Assembly: GCA_002284615.2 (NCBI GenBank)
Contig: MU069829.1
Location: 238,578-285,769, forward strand
Length of the DNA stretch: 47,192 bases
DNA from: Dunaliella salina
Lineage: Eukaryota; Chlorophyta; Chlorophyceae; Chlamydomonadales; Dunaliellaceae
Direction: 5' to 3'
Both the position numbers and the translations under genes were made by a program. The notes under the pieces were generated by a model, which ran no database searches, had not been told where the DNA came from, and worked only from the letters and a program-made list of their open reading frames with translations. How positions within the stretch are numbered: the first letter of the stretch is position 1; every line of letters starts with the position of its first letter. This document shows positions 33,401-45,300 of the stretch, piece by piece.

Positions 33401-36400
33401 GCTGATGAAGTCACGGTTGGGCAGGGCCACACTGATGGACCAGCAGTCCAAAGGATCTGGCTTGGCGCAGCCCACCTGCAGCAGCACAGCAACAATGCCT
33501 CATCACTGAAGGGTCCGGCTAGACGCAGGCCCTTTTCTTCATGATCTTCTCCCTTTATATGAACAGGCTGACAGTCAGTTGTTTGACAGTCAGTTGTTTT
33601 GACAATCAGTTGTTTTGACAGTCGGTTGTTTTGACAGTCAGCTGTTTTGACAGTCAGCTGTTTTGACAGTCAGTTTATTTGACAGTCAGTCAGTTGTTTT
33701 GACAGTCAGTTGTTTTGACTGGAGGCCCCCTTCTAAGCTTGGTGCAGGCCACCTGCAGCAGAAAATCTCCATGCCTCATTCCTCAAGGGTCCTGCTTGGG
33801 CGCAGGATGACAGCAATAGCACAGCACCAATGCCTCATCACCACTGAAGGGTCCAGCTCCACCTGCAGCAGCACAGCACCAATGCCTCATTACTCAAGGG
33901 TCTCGCTTTGGGGCAGGCCAACAGCAATAGCACAGCACCAATGCCTCATCACCACTGAAGGGTCCGGCTCCACCTGCATCAGCACAGCACCAATGCCTCA
34001 TTACTAAAGGGTCTCGCTTTGGGGCAGGCCAACAGCAATAGCACAGCACCAATGCCTCATTACTTAAGGGTCCTGCTTGGCGCAGGCCACCTGCAACAGC
34101 ACAGCACCAATGCCTCATTTACTTGAGGGTCTTGCTTGGCACAGGCCACCTGCGGCAGCGCAGCTCTGACGCCTCAACAAGCGGCAGTACAGCCGGAGCC
34201 CTGCAGCAGTGCCACCCTAGCCCCCTGGCTGCCAGGGCATCTGCAAGAACTAATGCTGCGAATTTGATACGGTATGCTGCTTGCTGCGCTTGCAGCATCG
34301 CCTTGCGAAAAGCGCAGAGCCTGATGAAGCCTCCAGGGAGACAGCAGCAAGCTGCATGGGACAGTGTGGTGCTCAAGCAGGACCGGGAGGTCCTGAGTTT
34401 GATTCCCCTAGAATGCCCGCCTGTAAGCATCAACAGCGATGATTCCTTACCTGATGGCTCCAGGGAGTCGCTTTGATATGCCATGGAGGCCATTTGCCTT
34501 CACGGAGGAACTCCACGGCCTCACAACAAACCACACACCCTCCTGCCATGGATACACTTTGTTATGCCATGGAGACCATTTGCCTTCAAGGATTAACTTC
34601 ACGGCCTGACAACAAACTACCAAGGTCTGATAATATTACAGTAATATTACCTGACCCTCGATGTAATAACAATTTTGCAGAAGAGTAATGTAATACTATG
34701 CACTATTATTACAGCAATGTAATGCTACTGCAATATTACAGTAATAATGGATTTGGAAAAAGTAATATGACATGTCGCACCCTACAAGCTACCCACCCTC
34801 CTGGCATGGAAATCCTGACCTTGCAACAAATCACACTCCTTCAGATGTTTGCCCCCACATTTTCCTTCGTCTTCAGAGCGCTTCATCATCACATGATCAA
34901 AAAACAATTGTCAACGAGAGCAATGGTCTTGTACGAATATAATGGGAGACAGAATGCTCAAAGGACTCGATCAAAGAAAAAGAGGTTGCATTGATTTTGT
35001 GTTAACTTGTTTTGGTTTGCAAGTCAACGCAGATCGACACGATAAGCCTGTTACTAATCATCTAATTGAAACAAACTTTCGATCTTAGCTCCCCATCCGA
35101 GGTCAGGATTCCACCACCTGTGATGACGTCGCTGAGCAAAAACCACAGTCCCGAATGCAAAAAGATGCAAATTCCATTTTGAGCTCGTCTCTGAATCAAA
35201 AGCTAGAAGCCAGCAGTATAAGTTGGACATTTACCTGTCCGCTTCCTCATGCTCATCCTGGTTGAACCATGCTCCATAGCAGTGAGGTTGTGACACCATA
35301 TATCTTCATGAACGCATTCAAACTTCAATCAATGAAAGTGCTTTGCTCTGACAATGCCTATCGCCCAACAGAGCATGAAGCTGTACATATATTTGTACAC
35401 AGCAGTTTGCATGGATGAGCAAACAGCAGGACTCCGAAACGGTCAGCATATGCCCCATGCTCCATCCACCAATGCCATCACAAACGAAGACACAGAAATG
35501 AAACAAACTCTGAGTAGGGCCCAGCATTCAGAGACACACTCACATGTGCACACCCACACCCACACCCACACACCCACACATACCCACATCCCCCCCCCCC
35601 CACACACACACACATACACGTACACATCTGCCGGCATTTTGGGAGCAACATCATCCCTTACACCCTGCTCTGCAAGGCCAGGCGTGAAGCTTACACAGCT
35701 CTTCAACAACTCACCCGCATGAGCATGCAGCATATTTGGTCATAGTTCTTGATGCTTGACCTGAGGAACAGCCCGCCCCAGCCAAAGCTCCGAGACATGT
35801 CGTTTCCTGAAGCATTTTACAAATGTTTGCAAACCTTTTACAAGCATGTTACAAACACTTGCAAACTGCCCGCCCCAACCAAAAGCCTGAGACACATTGT
35901 TTGCTGAAACATCTAAGCAGAGGTGGACAACTCCCCAATACCACTGAATATACTCACTCCCAACTTTATTTTTCAAACCTATGATGCCAGCCATTACTAA
36001 TCCATAGAATATCACATTCAAAAAAAAAGTATGGAACTTGGAGGACCCCAAATCACTCTCTTGGCCTCAGACCATCCAAAAAGGCCCGCAGGTCCACCCT
36101 GGCACCATCTTTACTCCCAAGACTTTGCATTTGTAATCTCTATGCATTACTAACATCCTACATATTCCAAGAAAAGGAAAGGAGAAGTCAAAAATTGACC
36201 TTTTTTGGCACCCCCTCTGCTGTTTTTTTCCAAGGAATATGGCTGCCATTCTGTATCTGACCAACCACGGAGGTCTTTTCACTCTGTTCATTTTGAAACG
36301 ATTTTTTTGGTAAAGGACTCCAAACCACTAAAAGTTACCTTGTCTAGTGCAGTGGGTGAGAGTAAAAGAGGCTTGGCGGTCGAAAAGTAGGGTTGAAGCC

Positions 36401-37230
36401 GCGGCTGATTAGGCATAGGTACCCCAAAGTTGGAAAGCTCTAGTTCTACAGTTTGCTACATTGCAAAGTTTTAGTTCTACGGTTTGCTACATTTTAGTGT
36501 TTCCCAAGATTGGGGGATATCAATGCTTGGAGCATTCCAAAACACCATTTTTTTTGCGGGGGGCTCTGACATTTTATGTACAAATTCTGAACAGCCTGCC
36601 CCAGCTAAAGCGCCTGTAACATCTTTTCCTGAAGCATTTTACAAACAAAATGGCAAGAATGCAGGGACAACTGTAAGGCGGGGAAGCACGGTTGCTGACG
36701 TTCGATCAGAGAGAGGCTGGGAACCATCTAAAGCACTCAGTCAAACTGGTAGCATGCCTACAAGGCACAAATCCAGGCAAGGGTCGGGTAAGCAGCATGC
36801 TTGAGATGTATAACTAACACCTGAACTCAAGTTTTTTGTGATGTTAAGAGGCACCAAAAAACATGGTGCAACAAACAAGCCTGGTCTTCTAAAAGGTAAG
36901 CAGCATGCCCACACTCTCAACCTTTTTTTGATAGGGAAATTCAAAAGGAAGTGCAATGTAAGGAGACAGGAAGGGACTTGTATGCCTTCAACAACTGCCT
37001 GGTGCACAATACAGCACTCGCATAGCAGTTGGGAGTCTTTCATCATGCATGAAAAGTGCAGCGACACTTGAAGCCTTGAGCTTTAAGACAAAAAAGATAA
37101 AGTGAGCAGGATGTGTGTGCTTCGAGTGGCCCCCAGACCTGCTCAAATGTTCTGCACAATCACAATCCAGTCCAACCTTGTAGCCGAGCCAGGGCATGAG
37201 TATTCCAACCAATCAATAGCCAACTTGTGC

Positions 37231-37310
<80 letters not shown>

Positions 37311-40300
37311 CCTAGCCCCTGGGAGCAAATGACGACTATGCCACGGAAGGCGGAACATGTCTCATCTCATGTATTCATTCATTCCTCTCTTCACTGTCAA
37401 ACAAAACTCATCTTACCGGTTCCTAAGGGAATAATAGCAACTCCAGGTGCAGGTTGCAGGTTCAGCTTCTTGATCGTGCCCAGGACCCAGGCAATGGTGC
37501 CATCTGTAGGCACCAAGTTGCGCATAAAAGGTGTCATTTGTGGTTCAGCTTCTTGACTGTGTCCAGGACCCAGGCAATGGTGCTATCTGCACAGGTATCA
37601 CTAGTTGTGCAAAAGAGTTGCCATTTGTAGGGTTGTTGTCATCTGCACAGGCATCCAGCCATCTGCACAAGGATCACAATGTGTACCAGGGCATGTGCCT
37701 GTCAGGCTCAGGATGGACGAGGTGAATGAGCACTTGTAGAGACACAGGGTAGCTTGTACAGAGGTATGCGTAAGAATCACGAACATCACAAAATAGGGAA
37801 TCTGATGAGCCCTGCTCAGACTTGCACCAGCACATGTTTTTCTGCAAGCAGCACACTTTCAAATGTATATGTTTTTTTCATCTTTCGTTATGGGGATTTC
37901 ATGACAATCCCGACGAGAAGAAAACAACATAGGCAGAGAAAACACTCTCCACGTCAATGAAGGGAAAGAGGATTTCATGACAATCACTTTATTCCTTGTG
38001 ATTGGGTTCTCATGACACTCGCAACCATTTGTTATGACAACCATTTCATCCCTTGTGATGGGGATTCCATGACACAGCAAGCCAGCCAGACGGGCAGATA
38101 AACTGCATTCCTTCATATTTGGTCATTTCTGTCTGGGGAAACAGCCGCCTATACGAAGGAGCATGCCGATCCTACAACAACCAGAGGGGGGCTCAGGGGG
38201 GGGCCTGCTGGATTCCATGCAGCTTGGCAAATCTCCCATGCGACCTTTGTGTCCCCAAGGCTGGCCACTGCATTGCAACCTCCTTCCGCTCTACCGGCTC
38301 CTACTACACATGTAGTACATTATCCGACATACAACTTAGGAATCGATTCGACAAAAATGCCATGTCTCAGGCCAGGGCAAGGGCTGCTGGCCGGCCTCGT
38401 CAGAGGACTGCAAATCTCTTTTATAAGCCATTGTGCAAAGGACTTGTGACTCTTTCAAAGCCATTGCCTGCCAAAAATGCTCAAAAAGATCTAGAACTCG
38501 AGCTCCGTGGTTGGAGTCTTGCAAAAACAACTTGCACTCAACTCAAGGATTTTTCTTTTTTCATTGTCTACCTGTAAAAATGCTCAAAGAACGCTTGCAT
38601 CGCAACATGCTTTCATGTGCCTTTTGTTTTACTTCCTATACATTCAAAGTAAACTTTTAAATCAAAATTATACAAATAGGTTTGAAAAACAGCTTTTCAT
38701 TAGCAGCATTATCAATACTACATGTATGTTTTTGTACAGGAAAGATGAGAGGAGTGACTGGCAGTGCTTGATCTGGGCGCAAAATTGCCGACTCTGTAGC
38801 TTGATTTCTATCACCATTACAAATGATAACAAAGATGCAGAGGTAGGTCACCCTCCAGATCAATTGAGCTGTAAAGTCACCAACCAACAGAACTGAACCA
38901 TTAAATGGTTTTGGAAGTTAAGGCAGGTTTTCCTAGTTCGGGGGTTTGGCAAAATAAGTTTGCAAACAGGTTGACAAAGTTTGAGGTTCGACAAATTGTT
39001 CGAACAAGCGTTTGCCTGCAGGCAGGAGGCAGGGAATGGGGAAGCAACTGCTCCTCAACCACCTATTCCCCCTCTCCCTCTCAGCCCCTTTTGCACATGT
39101 GATGGTGGAGAAGGACAAGGGACCGTTTGGGGGGGGGATTAAGGGGGGTAGGGGGGGGAAGGNTTTGGAGAGGAGAATAGGTATAAGTGGGTTCTCAGGG
39201 GGGGGGGGTNAGGGGGGGGGNCAGGGGGGTGTCGTGCGGGTGTTAAGGGGATGTTATGGGTCCGTTTTGGCTGAGGGCATAAAGTTCTTCGATCTGACAA
39301 AGTTTGCGTACAGTTCGAAAAAGTTCAAGTTCTTGAACAGTTCCAAGTTCTCAAACTAGGCAACCCTGAGCAAAGGGCCAATCAAAGCAGGGTTGATCGA
39401 TTTGCTGGCTTGGCAAAAAAAGTCTGTGAAAAGATCGAAAGAAAGTTCGACATTTGACAAACTGTTTGAATGCACCTTTGCCTGTAGGCAAGGGCAGGGA
39501 AGGGAGTGGCGATTGCACCTCAGCCACCTGTCCCCCCTCTCCCCCTTGACTCCCCTTGCACAAATGATGATGGGGAAGGACAAAGGACCATCAGTGGGGT
39601 TTATTCTGTGCCTTTCAGGGGTTAGTCAGGAGGGCTGTAAGGGGTGTCAGGGAGGAGGGGTATCAAGAGGTTTTTTGGTAGAAAGCAAAAAAATTTACAA
39701 ATTACCATCTTAAAATCCATGAAGAAACTGAGAGAAGTCCAAATTTTGGAATACATACCTGATGTGGATCATCCTGCACCCCCCCAAAAAATATTCATTT
39801 CTTGATTCCCGCCTTCAAGCTTGCCTACCTCTCAATAATTATTTCCCAGTGGCATGAGTGGCATGTTCACGCAGGGCCAATCAGCCCTACTGCTTGCCCT
39901 ACTCTGAGCTGTGTGAAGCATGCTTTGCTGTTGCGCAAGAAATTGACATAAAGCTCAGCGCTGCTCTGCAAAATTTGCCCTGCTGCTTGATCAGCAGCTT
40001 GATCTGAGCGGCTTTTGCCATTTGCTTTGATCTGTCCTGAATCAAAGGCTGGGCCGCTAAGGGGTGTGCCAGGCATGGCCAAGGCATATTTGCACAGGTA
40101 AAACCCTATAACTACACAGCACTTTCTTAGCGCTCTAACACTGGATTGCCTCTCCTCCAGCAGCACCTTCCTGGAAGCTCCTTTCCACACTCCGGATATG
40201 CAGGACAAGTCTGTATTTCTTTAAAATGGAATCTTTATTTCTTTGAAAAATAACGTTTCTTGCACCACTGTTTGCATGAGGTGAAATCAAATTTCTGATG

Positions 40301-42339
40301 GAGCGCACATTTTCAATCTTGGCTGAACGCTCCTGGCTTTAATCCCCCCCCCCCCCCCCAATCCACGCATTGTGCCCCCCAACCCACTTCCAGTGTCTCT
40401 ACCCAGCAAAAAGGGCATCAGCCTGCTCCTCTTTGAATAGCCCATCCATCTCGATCCATGGCAACCAAAAATGAATCGTATAAGGGTTATGGGGCAAGAC
40501 TGAGCTACAGGACCCCATGCACACGTGTCCCTTCAAGCACCCACCGCTGGCTTGCGAGTCCACAAACTGCCATGAAGTACACCAAGCGATAATCTATGTC
40601 GTACTGCCACAGTCCGGGAAGTTTGGATCAATCTGCTGCACCTTCGCTTTTGCATCACCCTCATGCTCATACCCATGCGCATGTGCCTATCAGTCATACT
40701 TCCTGACCTCCCTCGTGCCAATTGCATAAAAATGTTGTTACAGGTTCCCCAAATTAAAACCTCCCCCTGACTCACCCACCAACCCCAAACTCTCTGATTT
40801 GACTTTTTGGTGTAGCCAACCAAAGCTCTTAATCTACAGATTCAAAACTCATCAACAGATTGACATAAGCTTATAAAAAAAAGGTTGGGAATTTTTTGCG
40901 CTGATCTTGAAAACAACAAGTCGGGCCGCTGCCGAAGGAATAGTGGGCAAATTTGTACAATGAAGGCGGGGCGTCCTGCATCGTTGGGTTTTGAGTTTTT
41001 CCAACAGTCTTGTTCTTGACCTGGCCATACCTCAGGAATGCCTGGGTAACCAATGGAGAAGATACCAAAAAAAATTCCAAAAAAAATTCAGCGCTTGTCT
41101 GGCCTATCAGCAGAGGTTTCTGGCCCATATTCTGGGAAAATGCATTTTTGGATTGTTCTTGGCCTTGGTGGTCCTGAATTGCTTTATTTGCATCCATAGC
41201 TATGGCTAGGCTATGGTTGCATCTTTGTAATGCTTCATTGATCTGTCACAGGCTTGGGTTGTTTGCCATTTGGCAATGAAAATTTGCCAAATGTTTGAAA
41301 AAGTGAACAGCTTGACGCACAGTTCAAATGTGCATTTTCCTGTAGGCAAGAGGGCCAGGAAGGGCCAACAGCTGGGCCCCAGCCATCCCAGCTCCCTTTA
41401 TATTTTCCCTCTTCATCCTTAACCCCCCGAGAGAAAGTGTGTAACGGGGAGAGTCAAAAAGTTTAGGGGGTTGTAAGGAGGAGGAAATGGGGAAGTCTTG
41501 GGGTTGTCAAATTTCCTCTTTTGCAGAGTGTGCGAAGTGCTTTCTGTTTCACCGATTAAGTCTCCATACAATTTCTGAAGAGATCCGGCTGGCACGAGTA
41601 TGTGGAGCTGGCTCCATTACCTTCCTGTATGCCTCAATTCTCTAGCAATACCTTGCAAGTCACGGCTACCAAAAAACAAGTAGAGCCAAATGTGGCAACA
41701 GAGAACACACCTCCCCCAGCAACAATGATGCGCAGCCGCTGGCGGTAGTACGTTGCATCTTTGTCCCCAGCGTTCTCTGCACTCTACATGAAAATACAAA
41801 AGAACAAAACGCAGGAGTCAGGCTTTGTATCTCTGGGGGTTGGGAGGGAGACAGGGGGTACCGTGTAAATTGGTGTACAGCAAAGAGGCTGGCAAAGCAC
41901 AGAGCAGCGGCATTGAAAACACGGAGAGCCTTGACAAAATAAGAGAGCCTTGACAAAGTAACAGAGTATTTTACAAACAAAACTAAACAAATAGTTGTAC
42001 GTGCCACCTTTGCAAGCGGTGTCTGAAATGAGCAGCTATTTTGACAAACGTCAAGCGCATGAGCAACTTCACCATGGCACACCTGGAAATTGGACCACAT
42101 TTTCTTCAGGACTACATCAGGGCGGTGCTCACTGATATCAAATACCTGTACACAGGCAAAAGGAGATTATATCTCAAATACTGAACATCAAGTTTTTAGA
42201 AAAAAAGCGGGTGACACTCAAGTTTGTGTCACAGGGATGGGTGCTATCTTGCCCAGGTGCATACACCATCAGAAAATTTGACATGCGTTCATGTCCCTCT
42301 GCATGCATGCTCCTCTGTACATGCGGGTATATGCGTGCA

Positions 42340-42378
<39 letters not shown>

Positions 42379-45300
42379 AACCTGCCATAGAAAAGAGCAC
42401 CTCAATTTGTTAAGCATGATGGGTTAATTATTTGCCCAACAAAAATTGCTTTTATTGGGAGCCAGAGTTAGGAGGTGAGGAAGTATGCATGATGCAGACC
42501 AAACTTTGTTATTGCAAAGAGGTTGTAGATGATAATACTTCTCATATCAGATATCCATATGTTTCAGGGATGGCCACATTAAGATCAGGTAAACTTTTTT
42601 GGAGTATTAGAGTTCAGACAATTCCAATGGTGCAGAGTACATTTTAAGTCACAAAACATGTAAGATATAGCCAGAAACCCCAGTAAGCGCTTGGGGTTGT
42701 CACTAAGCCATTTTGAGAGGCTCTGCTTGCTGGGAGCTTTTAGGGCTTTTTTGGCGCCCCCATCCCCAGCTTTTTTTGCGCAGTCCTTTTCCAAATTTAA
42801 TCATGCACAACTCTTCATTAAAAAAGTTTGGAGGGAAGTGCCTAGTTCTTTGGGGAGCTTTCACACTTTGGAAAGGCCATGCCAGTCAGAGTGAGGCGGA
42901 AGCCTTTGAATAAGCAGCCAGTGCAACACGCAGCTCGTGCAAAGATTAGTTTAGTTGCAAGGCCTCACAATGTCAACAAACAAAAAATGAGCAGGCAGTG
43001 AGCAAAAAGCCCAGAAGGGGGCCACGCCTCCTCCCTCATTGCGGCAAAACAAGCCTCGAATACTTGTTTGGTAAAATTATACGTGACCTTGGAAAAGATT
43101 TGGGGCTAATCAAGGGGCTAGCTGGGCCTGGCTGTGCCAGACAAGACTGAATATTTGCACAATTGAAATGGTGAATCTTAGTATCCAGTAAGAACAAAAA
43201 GAAGAATGCAGCAGAATTGTTGCACTTCATTGAACTCCCTGGGTTCATTCACAGGAAGCTCCATAGGCCACATTGCTGAATTTTTATTGCTGTGGAAGCA
43301 TACTTAAGTGCGGGCATTTAAAGTCCAAGACACGGGTGACACCCCCTTGCTGTTAACTTACAGTGCAACCCCTTTGATCCTTCACAGTTTCAGCCAGAAG
43401 AACAAGCATTCATGCAGAAGCACAATAAGAATAAGGCCTACAAGAACTTGTGGACATAGGATTGCGCAGGAAATGCAGCTCTCCATACAGCCCCAAATAA
43501 ATCGCAAAGAAAATCAAGCACAGCCATAGTGACGCTGCATAGTTGTTGAGCAGCTGGGATAGAGCAGCTAGGTGATCATACACAGTAATGACTAAGGTGC
43601 CAAAATATAAATATGTGTATGAGAGTATGTGTAGAATACCATTGTCATGATCATTGTCATGATGATTGCTATGCTCGGCTTGTACTTGGCACACTTTGAT
43701 TTGCTGGCTTCAATTCCTACCTGAAGCTCTCTTTTGCCACACCTGAAAGTGGTCATGAAATTTACTTATCACTCATTGAGTACTACTACCAATGTGTTAC
43801 ATAGAGACGCGCTGATGACTTTATGCTGAATCGCACACACACAACACACTGAACTTCTTTGTATCGAAAACAATGTTGCACACATGTATAGCCAGCTGGG
43901 AGCTTCAAGGAGAGCACTCCTGGAAGGTGGAGTCCAGTTCCAGGTGCAAGCAAAATACAGGTTTTGGGTCGAAGCCATGCATGTGCGTTGAAGGCACTTA
44001 GTATCTATCAAATATTACGCCAAAAATGGATGGTGCATGCAGGAAGGTTGCCAGTAGCCTGGGCGGTGGATCAAACGCTTGCAATGGAGGAGGATTTCAG
44101 ACTTGAATTTGGCCTGGGACGGAAGAATGAGACCCCTCTTACAGCCATCTGATGGTGCAAGACGCACTACTGTGATGCCTCTTGTACTCCCGCATGCTCA
44201 GGTCTCATTATGGCAACCAGTTGACCTCATTCCCCCACCACAGCATGTGATGCCCTACCTTTCCTGCACCACAATCCTGTGCATAAGAGTTCCTTCCCCC
44301 CAAACTTTTGACGAGGATTGTCCCAGAGGCACACGCAGAACATACCTGCGACATAAGGTTATGACCTGAATGCTACAGCAGGCCCAGAAAGTGTGGCGGG
44401 CACTCCATATCAATGGTGGACCCTCTCTGGGAGCCAATCATTGAATGTTCAATTTTAAAAAGAAATGCTGAACTTGGTGCACCTGCAATCCAAACTGGCT
44501 CAGTTGCATCAGACGTAGCTCATCCAAGAGTCTTCACAGACTTGGCAGGGAGGCCTGCAGAACTTTGATTGACGAGCACAGGAAAGTTTTCCTCCGGCAA
44601 CTCAAGAGGCAGCCAAAAGCATAACTTTTTGACGGCATGTGTGAATTGGATTATTAACTACATATTCAGAATCCTGGGACCGAGAGCTATCGATTGGTAT
44701 GGGTCCTGTCGGGGAAGGTGGGGGTTGGTGAGTGGTTGAGGAGGGTTCCGGTGTTTTAGAACCCCCTCCGGAATTTTCCCGGACCACTTCTACAGAATTC
44801 TAAATATATCGTCGGATTCTTCAGCTTGAGAACTGTCAATTGGCACCCTCTTTGAGAAAATTGGGTAAAAGGCAAGGTCTCTGTGCATGAATCAGAGTGA
44901 GTGCCACATGCGCATGGGTGTAGGCTGCTGGGGGTGCGGAGGCAAACATGCAGCAAACAAATCCAAACTGCCATGATAAAGACAATGTGTAATATGTCCT
45001 TGCATGGTGAAGTCAGAAGGGCAGTTCATGGACTTGCAAGCCAGTTGTAGGTGCCTGGAGGGGCAGGTTTGCATGGGCATCCATTCTCCAAGTCAATGTC
45101 TGATTGCGATTAGTATACAGATGGACGGGGAATTTAAAGATGAGCAGATTGGTACTATTTTTGTCTGGATTGGGGCACTGGAAGGGGGGTTTTCGGGGTG
45201 GGTGGTGGGTCAGAGGGGTCCGACCCAGGATTTACACATGCCATTTGGGCAAAAAAATTTAGCTCCCCCCCGGGCAACTGTAAGAATTCGTTGAGGAGCT

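Noticed and set aside
39867..40208. Minus-strand open frame of 113 codons inside the DGK gene
   Set aside because: It has no DGK resemblance and would break the phase between exons 4 and 5, which already join correctly.
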